Of a stretch of 64,000 nt of DNA, positions 41,025 to 49,329 are shown in pieces. Under the pieces are notes generated by a model, which was given only the letters and a program-made list of their open reading frames with translations, ran no database searches and was not told where the DNA came from. This stretch comes from Hyphomicrobiaceae bacterium. GTDB taxonomy: Bacteria > Pseudomonadota > Alphaproteobacteria > Rhizobiales > Devosiaceae. The first letter of the stretch is position 1, and each line of letters starts with the position of its first letter. A program made the position numbers and the translations under genes. The DNA is taken from positions 372,001 through 436,000 of the forward strand of contig JACKJF010000004.1 of NCBI GenBank assembly GCA_020638095.1. Reading direction: 5' to 3'.

Positions 41025-41052
41025 AAAGGGCTCCTCTTTCAAGGAGCCCTTT
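41025..41052 (-). terminator. tig terminator
   Basis: Minus-strand stem AAAGGGCTCC/GGAGCCCTTT followed by TTGTTT, 24 bp after the tig stop and just before nnr. Confidence 0.85.
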
Positions 41053-41075
41053 CAATATCTCTAATCGGTCGCAGA

Positions 41076-42476
41076 TCAGTGGTCGTGATCGTGCCCGTGG
41101 GCATGGCTCGACGAAATCGGCCCTTCCTCGTCGCCTTCTTCGACCGCCCTGACCAGGGCGTTTCTCGAGACGGTCTTGTCCTTGACCGCCGCGAGCGCCG
41201 TCACGAAATCTATCACCTTGTTCTCGAAGACCGGGGCACGGAGCGACGCCAGCGCATCCGGATTGTTCCGGTAGAAGTCATAGACCTGCTGTTCCTGACC
41301 GGGGAAGCGCTGCACTTCTGCGATCAAAGCCTGCTGGTGCTCTTCCTGGGTCACTTCGATATTGTTCGTGTTGCCGATTTCGGCGACCACGAGACCAAGG
41401 CGCACCCGCCGTTCAGCGATCTTGCGATAGGTCGCGCGCGCTTCTTCCTCGGTCGTGCCTTCCGACTCGAAGGTTTTGCCGTGATGCTCGATCTCGTGCA
41501 TCACCTGCTTCCAGATCTGGTCGAATTCTGCCTCAACCAGCATGTCCGGCAGTTCAAACGTGTGGCCTTCGTCGAGCGCATCGAGAACCAGCCGCTTCAG
41601 GCGCTGACGGGAAAGTGAATCAAGGCTCGCCTGAACCTGATCGCGAATGGCGTTGCGCAGCGCCTCGAGATCATCGAGCCCCAGCGACTTTGCGAATTCG
41701 TCGTCGGGCTCCTTCTTTTCCTTCGGTGCCTGAACGTGGATGATTTCGGTCTCGAACACGGCTTCCTTGCCGGCGAGCTCGGAATTCACATAGTCCTCGG
41801 GGAAGGTGATGGTGATGTCCTTCTTGTCGCCCGCCTTGAGGCCGACGACCTGATCTTCAAATCCGGGCACGAACTGGCCCGAGCCAATGATCAGGTGGGC
41901 ATGTTCCGCCGAACCGCCTTCGAACGCCTCGCCGTCGATCTTGCCAACAAAGCTGAGGCCGACGCGGTCGCCCTTCTTGGCCTTGCCGGTCTTGTCTTCA
42001 TATTCCTGCCGGTCGGTGAAGAGGCGGCTGAGTTCGCGCTCGACCTCGGCCTCCTCGGCCTCGGCAACCGGCTTTTCGACCTTGATTTTCTTGAAATCCA
42101 TCAATTCGACTTTGGGCAGGATTTCGTAGCTGACACCGAGCGTCAGGTCCGCTTTGCCCTCAAGGATATCGTTGATCTTGGCCTGATCTTCGGGCAGTTC
42201 GATCGCCGGCTGCGCCGCAGCGCGTTCGGCGCGCTCGGCCAGCGCCGTCTGCACGCCGACATTGATCGCATCCTGCATCGCTTCGGACATGGCGGAGCGG
42301 CCATACACCTTCTTGAGATGCGCCATGGGCACCTTGCCCGGACGGAAACCCTTTATGCTCGCCTTGGTGCGGAGCTCATTGAGCTTTGCGTCGAGGCGCG
42401 AATTAAGATCCGCGGCAGGGATGACCATGTCGAGTTTGCGTTTCAGACCCTGGTTGAGGGTTTCGGTAACTTGCAT
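41076..42476 (-). CDS. tig: Trigger factor chaperone with His-rich tail
   Basis: Ribosome-bound chaperone and prolyl isomerase. The ribosome-binding signature is GFRPGKVP near residue 43. The FKBP-type PPIase domain is about 155-245 (GDRVGLSFVGKIDGEAFEGG), with the C-terminal chaperone arms after it. 466 residues. The last residues are SSHAHGHDHDH, a histidine-rich end that could bind divalent metal. The ATG at 42476 (MQVTETLNQG) has AGGA ten bases upstream. Confidence 0.95.
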   Translation of the reverse strand: MQVTETLNQGLKRKLDMVIPAADLNSRLDAKLNELRTKASIKGFRPGKVPMAHLKKVYGRSAMSEAMQDAINVGVQTALAERAERAAAQPAIELPEDQAKINDILEGKADLTLGVSYEILPKVELMDFKKIKVEKPVAEAEEAEVERELSRLFTDRQEYEDKTGKAKKGDRVGLSFVGKIDGEAFEGGSAEHAHLIIGSGQFVPGFEDQVVGLKAGDKKDITITFPEDYVNSELAGKEAVFETEIIHVQAPKEKKEPDDEFAKSLGLDDLEALRNAIRDQVQASLDSLSRQRLKRLVLDALDEGHTFELPDMLVEAEFDQIWKQVMHEIEHHGKTFESEGTTEEEARATYRKIAERRVRLGLVVAEIGNTNNIEVTQEEHQQALIAEVQRFPGQEQQVYDFYRNNPDALASLRAPVFENKVIDFVTALAAVKDKTVSRNALVRAVEEGDEEGPISSSHAHGHDHDH

Positions 42477-42530
42477 TCGCAGCATTCCTAAAGACGTTGT
42501 TCGGCTCAGCGCCTGGTCAGCACTAGCGGA

Positions 42531-42615
42531 TGGTGCGGGTGGAGGGACTTGAACCCCCACACCTTGCGGTACAAGAACCTAAATCTTGCGTGTCTACCAA
42601 TTCCACCACACCCGC
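42531..42615 (-). tRNA. tRNA-Leu (TAG)
   Basis: Class II tRNA with a long variable arm on the minus strand. Acceptor GCGGGTG/CACCCGC, anticodon stem CAAGA/TCTTG around loop TTTAGGT (anticodon TAG), T loop TTCAAGT, encoded CCA. 85 nt. Confidence 0.97.
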
Positions 42616-42831
42616 CCGAAAGCCGGCTGTGCTGACGGCCGCCATTCGCGCGCGGTCCTAACCCGAAATTATCTTGCAGTCAAAACCTGATTTCGCCGGA
42701 AATATGGGGATTCTTGCCCGGAACCATCACCCGAAATCGACCACGAGGTGAGTTCGCCTCAATCGGCACTTTCGTTCGCCGGGCGCGATTGCTAGGCAGA
42801 GGCCGGCGCAATTCTTCGCGGATGCAAATTC

Positions 42832-43584
42832 ATGGACAAAAAGGTCTCACTCGTCACCGGCGCTGCGCGCGGCATCGGTCTCGCCACCACGAAACTCTTT
42901 CTCGCCGAAGGTCACGACGTCGTCATGGTCGACCGCGACCGAGACGAACTCTCGCGCGCTTCCGCTGAATTGTCTGGCGTCTTGCCCCTGCCCTACGACG
43001 TTTCCATACCGGCTCAGGTCGATGCCATGATTGCCGACACTCTGAAAATGTTCGGCCGTATCGACAATCTCGTCAACAATGCCGGCGTTGCGGATTTCGG
43101 TCCCATCGAACAGACCGATTTCGAACGCTGGCGGGCGGTCATGGCCACAAATCTCGACGGCGTGTTTTTGTGCTCCCAGGCCGCGACGCCTGCCCTGAGG
43201 CAAAGCCGTGGCGCCATCGTCAACATCGCCAGCATTTCCGGGCTCCGCGCCTCAACCCTGCGCGTCGCCTATGGCACCTCCAAGGCTGGCGTGATGCAGT
43301 TGACACGGCAGCAGGCGGTGGAACTTGGCGAATACGGCATCAGGGCAAATTGCGTCGCCCCGGGGCCGGTGCGCACCAAACTGGCCATGGCCGTTCACAC
43401 CCAGGACATCATCGACGCCTATCACGATGCCATCCCGCTCAATCGCTACGGCAGCGAAGATGAAATTGCCAACCTCATCGTCTTTCTATGCTCTGAAAAG
43501 GCCAGCTACATCACCGGCCAGATCGTTGCCGCCGATGGCGGTTTCGAGGCGACTGGCGTGGGTCTTCCGGCCCTCCGCAAGTGA
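42832..43584 (+). CDS. Short-chain dehydrogenase/reductase
   Basis: Classical SDR of 250 residues. Cofactor motif TGAARGIG (9-16), NNAG (82-85), catalytic Ser in IASISG, and Tyr147 with Lys151 in AYGTSK. Asp34 after the second strand (VMVDRDRD) suggests NAD rather than NADP preference. The C-terminus has the usual ITGQIVAADGGFEATG. The substrate is not predictable. No strong ribosome site was seen before the ATG; the gene stands alone between tRNA-Leu and glnB. Confidence 0.9.
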   Translation: MDKKVSLVTGAARGIGLATTKLFLAEGHDVVMVDRDRDELSRASAELSGVLPLPYDVSIPAQVDAMIADTLKMFGRIDNLVNNAGVADFGPIEQTDFERWRAVMATNLDGVFLCSQAATPALRQSRGAIVNIASISGLRASTLRVAYGTSKAGVMQLTRQQAVELGEYGIRANCVAPGPVRTKLAMAVHTQDIIDAYHDAIPLNRYGSEDEIANLIVFLCSEKASYITGQIVAADGGFEATGVGLPALRK

Positions 43585-43786
43585 ACTTGCGCTCGCGCCC
43601 GCAAGCCTCGCATCGCGCCGCAGGTTCAAAACATGCGTTAAACGGAAAACCTCCAATCATTCTGCACATTTTTTGCCCAATCTGCCCATATGCTAAGCAA
43701 ATAGGTGCATAGCATCATGAGATTTTACATCAAAAACACGATGCAACATATTAGGCAAAAATATCTAATCTGGAGTTCGCGCGTTC

Positions 43787-43802
43787 TGGCACAAAGCATG
43801 CA
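43787..43802 (+). promoter_or_regulatory. Sigma-54 promoter of glnB-glnA
   Basis: TGGCAC-N5-ATGCA with the GG and GC elements exactly ten bases apart. This is one base from the consensus TGGCAC-N5-TTGCA. It lies 46 bp before the glnB start. A possible imperfect NtrC half site (TGCACA at 43663) is upstream, but I cannot confirm it. Confidence 0.75.
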
Positions 43803-43805
43803 TGA

Positions 43806-44186
<381 letters not shown>

Positions 44187-44228
44187 CCCCTTTCCCGACA
44201 ACTCAAATCCAAGCCAAGGAAATATGGA

Positions 44229-45638
44229 ATGAGCTCTGCAAGTGATATCCTGAAGAAAATCAAGGACGAGGACATCAAGTTCGTCGACCTGCGCTTTACC
44301 GACCCGCGCGGCAAGCTGCAGCACGTCACGATGGACCAGTCCGCCATCGAAGAGGACACGTTTGAAGAAGGCGTGATGTTCGACGGCTCCTCGATTGCCG
44401 GCTGGAAGGCGATCAACGAGAGCGACATGGTCCTGATGCCCGACGCCAGCTCGGCCTATATGGATCCGTTCTTCGCCCAGTCGACCCTCGCCCTCAACTG
44501 CGACATTCTCGACCCCACGACCTATCAGCCCTACAACCGCGACCCGCGCACCACGGCCAAGAAGGCCGAGGCTTTCGTCAAGTCGACCGGCATCGGTGAC
44601 AGCGTCTATTTCGGGCCGGAACCCGAATTCTTCATCTTCGACGACGTGAAATACTCCACCTCGACCTACGATGTCGGCTTCAAGGTCGACCATTTCGAGC
44701 TGCCCTCCAACACCAATGCCGACTATGAAGCCGGAAATACCGGTCACCATATCGGCCTGAAGAAGGGCTACTTCCCGGTGCCGCCGCTCGACAGCGCCCA
44801 GGACATCCGCTCCGAAATGCTCTCGGTCATGGGCGAAATGGGTGTGCTCATCGAAAAGCACCACCACGAAGTGGCCTCCGCACAGCACGAACTTGGCATC
44901 AAGTTCCAGCCGATCATCAAGTCGGCCGACTCCGTGCAAATCTACAAATATGTGATCCAGCAGGTTGCCAATGCCTACGGCAAGACCGCGACCTTCATGC
45001 CGAAGCCCGTCTATGGTGACAATGGTTCGGGCATGCACTGCCACCAGTCGATCTGGAAGGACGGCAAGCCGCTCTTCGCCGGCGACAAGTATGCGGGTCT
45101 TAGCCAGGAATGCCTGTGGTATATCGGCGGGGTGATCAAGCACGCCAAGGCCGTCAACGCCTTCACCAACCCGACCACCAACTCCTACAAGCGCCTTGTG
45201 CCGGGCTTCGAGGCCCCAGTTCTGCTCGCCTATTCGGCCCGCAACCGTTCCGCTTCGTGCCGTATTCCGTTCGGCCAGTCGCCGAAGGCCAAGCGCGTGG
45301 AAGTCCGCTTCCCCGATCCGCTCGCAAACCCCTATCTCGGTTTTGCCGCGCTTCTGATGGCGGGCATGGACGGCATCCTCAACCGGATTGATCCGGGCGA
45401 TCCGATGGACAAGGACCTCTACGACCTTCCGGCCGAAGAGCTGAAGTCCATCCCGACCGTTTCCGGTTCGCTGCGCGAGGCCCTCGAAAACCTCGACAAG
45501 GACCGCGAATTCCTCAAGGCCGGCGGCGTGTTCGATGACGACCAGATCGACAGCTACATCGCGCTGAAGATGGACGAAGTGATCAAGTTCGAACACACGC
45601 CCCATCCGGTCGAATACGAGATGTATTACTCCGCCTGA
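44229..45638 (+). CDS. glnA: Glutamine synthetase type I
   Basis: Makes glutamine from glutamate and ammonia. 469 residues, GSI-beta type. Signature [10 protein letters not shown] near residue 50, catalytic [13 protein letters not shown], ammonia-site GNTGHHIG region, and [13 protein letters not shown]. The adenylylation tyrosine is in [10 protein letters not shown] near residue 397. AAGGA lies ahead of the ATG. It ends at a bidirectional terminator. Confidence 0.97.
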   Translation: MSSASDILKKIKDEDIKFVDLRFTDPRGKLQHVTMDQSAIEEDTFEEGVMFDGSSIAGWKAINESDMVLMPDASSAYMDPFFAQSTLALNCDILDPTTYQPYNRDPRTTAKKAEAFVKSTGIGDSVYFGPEPEFFIFDDVKYSTSTYDVGFKVDHFELPSNTNADYEAGNTGHHIGLKKGYFPVPPLDSAQDIRSEMLSVMGEMGVLIEKHHHEVASAQHELGIKFQPIIKSADSVQIYKYVIQQVANAYGKTATFMPKPVYGDNGSGMHCHQSIWKDGKPLFAGDKYAGLSQECLWYIGGVIKHAKAVNAFTNPTTNSYKRLVPGFEAPVLLAYSARNRSASCRIPFGQSPKAKRVEVRFPDPLANPYLGFAALLMAGMDGILNRIDPGDPMDKDLYDLPAEELKSIPTVSGSLREALENLDKDREFLKAGGVFDDDQIDSYIALKMDEVIKFEHTPHPVEYEMYYSA

Positions 45639-45660
45639 CGGACGCAAAAATTCAAAATGA

Positions 45661-45686
45661 AAAGGCCCGCTTCGGCGGGCCTTTTT
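45661..45686. terminator. Bidirectional terminator between glnA and methyltransferase
   Basis: Perfect 10-bp stem AAAGGCCCGC/GCGGGCCTTT with TTCG loop. T runs follow on both strands, so it serves both convergent genes. Confidence 0.92.
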
Positions 45687-45710
45687 ACAGCGTCCCCGAT
45701 CTCTCGATCG

Positions 45711-46523
45711 TCATCCTGCCGTGCCGCCAATGGCCCATGCCCGCGCGCCGAGTTGGATCGATCCGTCGGTCCGGAGCGGCAACCGACGTTGCAGGGCGTC
45801 GCGCAAGCGTTCCTGATCAATGACGTCCAGGCTCGCGAAATAGCCGGGCGCAGGACCCGCCCCGAGGGTGAACGGCCGCCAGAAGTCGTCAAAATCCTGG
45901 AAGGTTGTCTCAGCTTCAAGGGCTGTCGCCCGCACATCATTGAGTCCCGCACCTGACGCGAGGGCGGACATGGCCTCCAGAGTGCAAAAATCGAACCGGC
46001 GGTCTTCAGCAATTCCGGCGGCTGCACGATCCAGCGAGATCGCCTCCTGCCAAAAAATATCGAGAAATTCGAGACCGCCCCCCGGATAGTCCCAGACATA
46101 GAAAGCGACTTTTCCGCCGCGGCGGACAATGCGGCGAAGCTCGCGGAGCGCAGCGGGCTTGTCTGGCACAAAGTTGAGTACCAGACCTGAGATGGCGACG
46201 TCAGCGCTGTCCGTCTGAACCTCCGGAAGCGCCGTTGCGTCTCCGATCTGGAAGGTCACCCCGGCATCCACGACGTTTCGACGCGCGACAGCGACGAACC
46301 CCTCAGAAGGCTCCAGCGCCAGAACGCTTAGTGGCTTTGAACGCGCGACGATTTCATGCGTCAGGGCCCCCGTTCCACAACCAAGTTCGAGCCATTCCAG
46401 CCCGTCTGACGGTGCGAGCCAATCGATAAAACGCGAGGCAATCCTGCGGCTCCAGCGGCCCATATAGGCATCGTAACTGTCACCGGCCCGCCACGCATCG
46501 TGCTGCGCCTTCGAGTCGACCAT
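45711..46523 (-). CDS. SAM-dependent methyltransferase (class I)
   Basis: 270 residues. Motif I ELGCGTGALTHEI near residue 45, acidic residue in ALEPSEGFV, motif with GDATALPEV and post-motif RIVRRGGKVAFYVWDYPGGG. It resembles UbiE/YcgJ-type small-molecule methyltransferases; the substrate is unknown. GGAGG lies close to the ATG. It ends at the shared terminator with glnA. Confidence 0.87.
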   Translation of the reverse strand: MVDSKAQHDAWRAGDSYDAYMGRWSRRIASRFIDWLAPSDGLEWLELGCGTGALTHEIVARSKPLSVLALEPSEGFVAVARRNVVDAGVTFQIGDATALPEVQTDSADVAISGLVLNFVPDKPAALRELRRIVRRGGKVAFYVWDYPGGGLEFLDIFWQEAISLDRAAAGIAEDRRFDFCTLEAMSALASGAGLNDVRATALEAETTFQDFDDFWRPFTLGAGPAPGYFASLDVIDQERLRDALQRRLPLRTDGSIQLGARAWAIGGTAG

Positions 46524-46567
46524 GGCCTCCCCTCCTCGCCTGCCTTGCGGCTCAGAACCAGCTCAAG

Positions 46568-48085
46568 TCACCCATCATAACCGAGACTGCCGAAAAACGC
46601 ATCGGCATCGTCCTGCTCCACCAACCGCCCCTTCTCGACCACCCAGAACCTGTTGCAGACATTGCGCACGAATTGGCGGTCGTGGGAAACGAGCACGCAG
46701 CTTGCCTCGTGTTCGATGATCTCGCTCTCGAGCGCTTCTTGACCCGGAATGTCGATATGGTTGGTTGGTTCGTCGAGCAGGTAGAAATTCGGCGACAGAA
46801 GCCTCAGATCAAGCAGCCCGAGACGCGAACGTTGCCCGAACGACAGTTTACCGATCGGCGTCGTGATCTGCTCCATCGAGAACCCCGCATCGGCGAGCGA
46901 CGCCCGCGCCCGCTGATCGCCGACATGGTGCCGCGTCGTGATGAAATGGAGCGGCGTTTCGCGCTCGGGCAGCGTATCGAGGTTCTGGTCGGCATAACCA
47001 AGAACGATCGTGGGCGTCGGTTTGATGCCATCAACCACCTCGCCGCCGATCGCCCGCCGCAACATGCCGATAAACTGGCTCTTTCCGGTCCCGTTGGCAC
47101 CGAGCAGCGCGATCCGGTCACCCTGGAAGATGAATTGCTTGCCGGTCGAAAACAGCCTTTCGCCCGATGGCGTCGTCACAACGGTGCCGTCGAGGCCAAC
47201 AAGCACCTTGGCCGCCGTGCCGCGATTGTCGAGCCGGATCGCCCCGCTCCGCTCTTTGTGCAGCTCCCGTTGCGCATCCTCGATCCGGCTGGCCCGGTCC
47301 TTGAGCTGTTTGGCCTTGATCGTCAGCAGATCTGAACCCGAATTGATGCCGATATTGGTGAGCTTGGCCGCCTGCTGCCGCAGTTTCTTGGCCTGCTTGA
47401 GTTCGTTTTCCTGCTGCCGCGCCGCGGCCACGTCCATCTCGTCCAGCGCGGCGCGTGCCTTCGAATAGGGCAACGCGAAATCCATGCTGCCCCTGGGCCT
47501 GAGAAAAAGCGTGCGACTGGTCACCGCATCGAGAAAAGCACGATCATGACTGGCGATGATCGTCGGCGTTCCTCTCGCGGTATTTTGCAGCCAGCTTTCC
47601 AGCATCAGGATTTTTTCAAGATCGAGATGGTTCGTCGGTTCATCGAGCAGCAGCACGTCGGGGTCGCGCACCCAGACGCGCGCCAGAAGCGTCAACCTCT
47701 GCCAGCCGCCGCTCAGCTCGCCCACGAGCCGCGCCTTGAACGCATCGTCCGCGCCAAGTCCGTCGAGCGCCACGTCGGCCCGCCAGCCTTCGATCTCCCG
47801 AATGTCACTGGGCAGCGCGTCAAGCACGGCGTCGCGCATGCTGAGACCCAGGAGCCGGTCGGGCGCCATTTGTTCCATCATGCCGATTCGCCCGCCGCGA
47901 GATCGGGTGATGGCGCCGCTTGTCAGTTCGCCCTCGCCCGCGATGGCGCGCATGAGGGTGCTCTTGCCCCGCCCGTTTCCGGCGACCAGGCCGACACAAT
48001 CGCCGGGGTTTAGCGTAAAGTTGAGCCCCTCGAACAGAAGGGCGCTGGCCGTGATGCCGGCATTTTGGAGAATGATTAGGGACAT
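46568..48085 (-). CDS. ABC-F type ATPase
   Basis: Two ABC domains in one chain, no membrane spans, 505 residues; such proteins act on ribosomes. Domain 1 has Walker A AGNGRGKST, signature ELSGGWQRL and Walker B LLLDEPTNHLDL. A linker of about 80 charged residues follows. Domain 2 has GANGTGKSQ, where the usual Thr is Gln, signature KLSFGQRSR and Walker B YLLDEPTNHIDI. It cannot be placed firmly as EttA, Uup or a resistance type. GAGG lies before the ATG inside a possible leader hairpin. Confidence 0.9.
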   Translation of the reverse strand: MSLIILQNAGITASALLFEGLNFTLNPGDCVGLVAGNGRGKSTLMRAIAGEGELTSGAITRSRGGRIGMMEQMAPDRLLGLSMRDAVLDALPSDIREIEGWRADVALDGLGADDAFKARLVGELSGGWQRLTLLARVWVRDPDVLLLDEPTNHLDLEKILMLESWLQNTARGTPTIIASHDRAFLDAVTSRTLFLRPRGSMDFALPYSKARAALDEMDVAAARQQENELKQAKKLRQQAAKLTNIGINSGSDLLTIKAKQLKDRASRIEDAQRELHKERSGAIRLDNRGTAAKVLVGLDGTVVTTPSGERLFSTGKQFIFQGDRIALLGANGTGKSQFIGMLRRAIGGEVVDGIKPTPTIVLGYADQNLDTLPERETPLHFITTRHHVGDQRARASLADAGFSMEQITTPIGKLSFGQRSRLGLLDLRLLSPNFYLLDEPTNHIDIPGQEALESEIIEHEASCVLVSHDRQFVRNVCNRFWVVEKGRLVEQDDADAFFGSLGYDG

Positions 48086-48089
48086 TTCT

Positions 48090-48144
48090 GCCTCAATGGG
48101 TCTGCCCGTTTGGGGCGGCGCACGGCATTGCGTGCTGTTGAGGC
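48090..48144 (-). promoter_or_regulatory. Possible leader of the ABC-F gene: RBS-sequestering hairpin and 11-codon ORF
   Basis: GCCTCAA (minus strand 48144-48138) can pair with TTGAGGC (48096-48090), which contains the GAGG ribosome site of the ABC-F gene. An inner stem GCACG/CGTGC sits inside. A leader frame 48128-48093 (MPCAAPNGQTH, then TGA) ends exactly on the ribosome site. The leader has no obvious ribosome site of its own, so this is a hypothesis. Confidence 0.4.
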
Positions 48145-48323
48145 TGACGTTTGGCGGTGAAGGTTAGGCCATTCGGTCAGCCCTGCGAACGATGGGGTTC
48201 ACAGGGCGAAGACAGGGCCACGCGAATATCGATGGTCAATGGCTGACATCATCAGAGCCTTCTGCGACGAACGGCTCTTTCTAGACTGCAACGGCGCCCG
48301 GTGGCAACCGCAGTTCGCATCGA

Positions 48324-48497
48324 TCAGATGAAATAGAAGGCTGCCGCCACGAGGCCGGTCATGACGCCCTTCGGAAGGGCAAGATGGGCGAACCGGTACG
48401 CACAACTCTTGAATCCGGTCCGCAGCCATCGAAAAGACGAGCCATACGCCGCACCTGATCCTAAATACGCAGGACTTTCAGGTACTTGGCTCCACAT
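48324..48497 (-). CDS. 57-residue ORF with hydrophobic C-terminus
   Basis: Not a recognised family. The ATG at 48497 has GGAG seven bases upstream, and a -35 TTGAGC / -10 CTATCT pair with 18-bp spacing lies before it. The product starts MWSQVPESPAYLGSGAAYG. It has a basic middle (FRWLRTGFKSCAYRFAHLA) and ends in a hydrophobic stretch GVMTGLVAAAFYFI. The body looks protein-like rather than random, but coding is only inferred from this and the ribosome site. It lies alone between the ABC-F gene and a secreted-protein gene. Confidence 0.5.
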   Translation of the reverse strand: MWSQVPESPAYLGSGAAYGSSFRWLRTGFKSCAYRFAHLALPKGVMTGLVAAAFYFI

Positions 48498-48620
48498 ACG
48501 GTGACTCCGAACTCACAAACCGTATGCATTTGAAGATAGCTGCGAGCCTTTAAAAAAAGCTCAAGAAAGCCCAAACGTTTGGTAAAGAATGCCGGCGATC
48601 CGAGACCCAAAATGAGAAAC

Positions 48621-48646
48621 GGCCCCTCCTCGGTAAAGGAAGGGCC
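48621..48646 (-). terminator. Terminator of the secreted-protein gene
   Basis: Minus-strand hairpin GGCCC-x-TCC / GGA-x-GGGCC (one mismatch) followed by a T-rich tail, about 30 bp after the stop at 48677. Confidence 0.7.
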
Positions 48647-48676
48647 GCCGTTCGAGGCAGGGAGTGCTCGGGAAAA

Positions 48677-49129
48677 CTAGTTGCGGTGATAGATGATCGG
48701 GCCCGGATACGCATACGGGCGCGGGGTCGAATCGATAACCACCACCGTGTTGAAGTTCTGCTGGACGCGCTGGACGTTGCTGACCACGCCGGTGCAGCGG
48801 TCGACCTGGGCCTGATAGACCCAGCCACTCGACCAGAAACTGAAGATCGGATGGCCGTAGCGGGCCTCGCCGACATATTCGACGTCGCGATAGCCCTGAT
48901 CCTTGAGGCCGCGAATAATCTCGCGGTTGGTCAGGCAGGCCTGAACGACCTGGGGCTGCTGCTGAACGTACACATAGGGCTGGTTGGTCGTATAGACCTG
49001 AACGTTCGGCGTGCCGAAGCTGAAGGTGAATGCGACATTGGCCGCCTGGGCCGGTGCTGCCGCGAGGCCGATTCCGGCGGCGGCGATGCCGGCTGCGAGC
49101 GCGGCGCGTTTGATCAGATTGTGGGTCAT
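48677..49129 (-). CDS. Secreted protein, PepSY-like pattern uncertain
   Basis: 150 residues. Signal peptide HNLIKRAALAAGIAAAGIGL and AAAPAQA, cleavage before ANVAF. The mature part has a Q/Y-rich segment (VYVQQQPQVVQ), then CLTNREIIRGLKDQGYRDVE and a cysteine in DRCTGVV. The REIIRGLKDQGYRDV segment resembles PepSY-type repeats, but I am not sure. GGAGGG lies before the ATG at 49129. Own terminator at 48621-48646. Confidence 0.8.
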   Translation of the reverse strand: MTHNLIKRAALAAGIAAAGIGLAAAPAQAANVAFTFSFGTPNVQVYTTNQPYVYVQQQPQVVQACLTNREIIRGLKDQGYRDVEYVGEARYGHPIFSFWSSGWVYQAQVDRCTGVVSNVQRVQQNFNTVVVIDSTPRPYAYPGPIIYHRN

Positions 49130-49329
49130 TTTGCCCTCCGTTGCAAAGTCTGTCCGGGTCATGCCCGTTTGATGACCGGACTATGCCCCCTGCGCGCTGA
49201 ACCGATTTGGAACCCGCCATTCATCTGCCGTTCATTTTGGCGATGCGGTTTTGCCGACCCGCAACCGCTTCGCGGTATGCTAGACGTGAACAAAAGGTGA
49301 TTCGCTCAGCCGGGAGTGCAAGGGCACCC

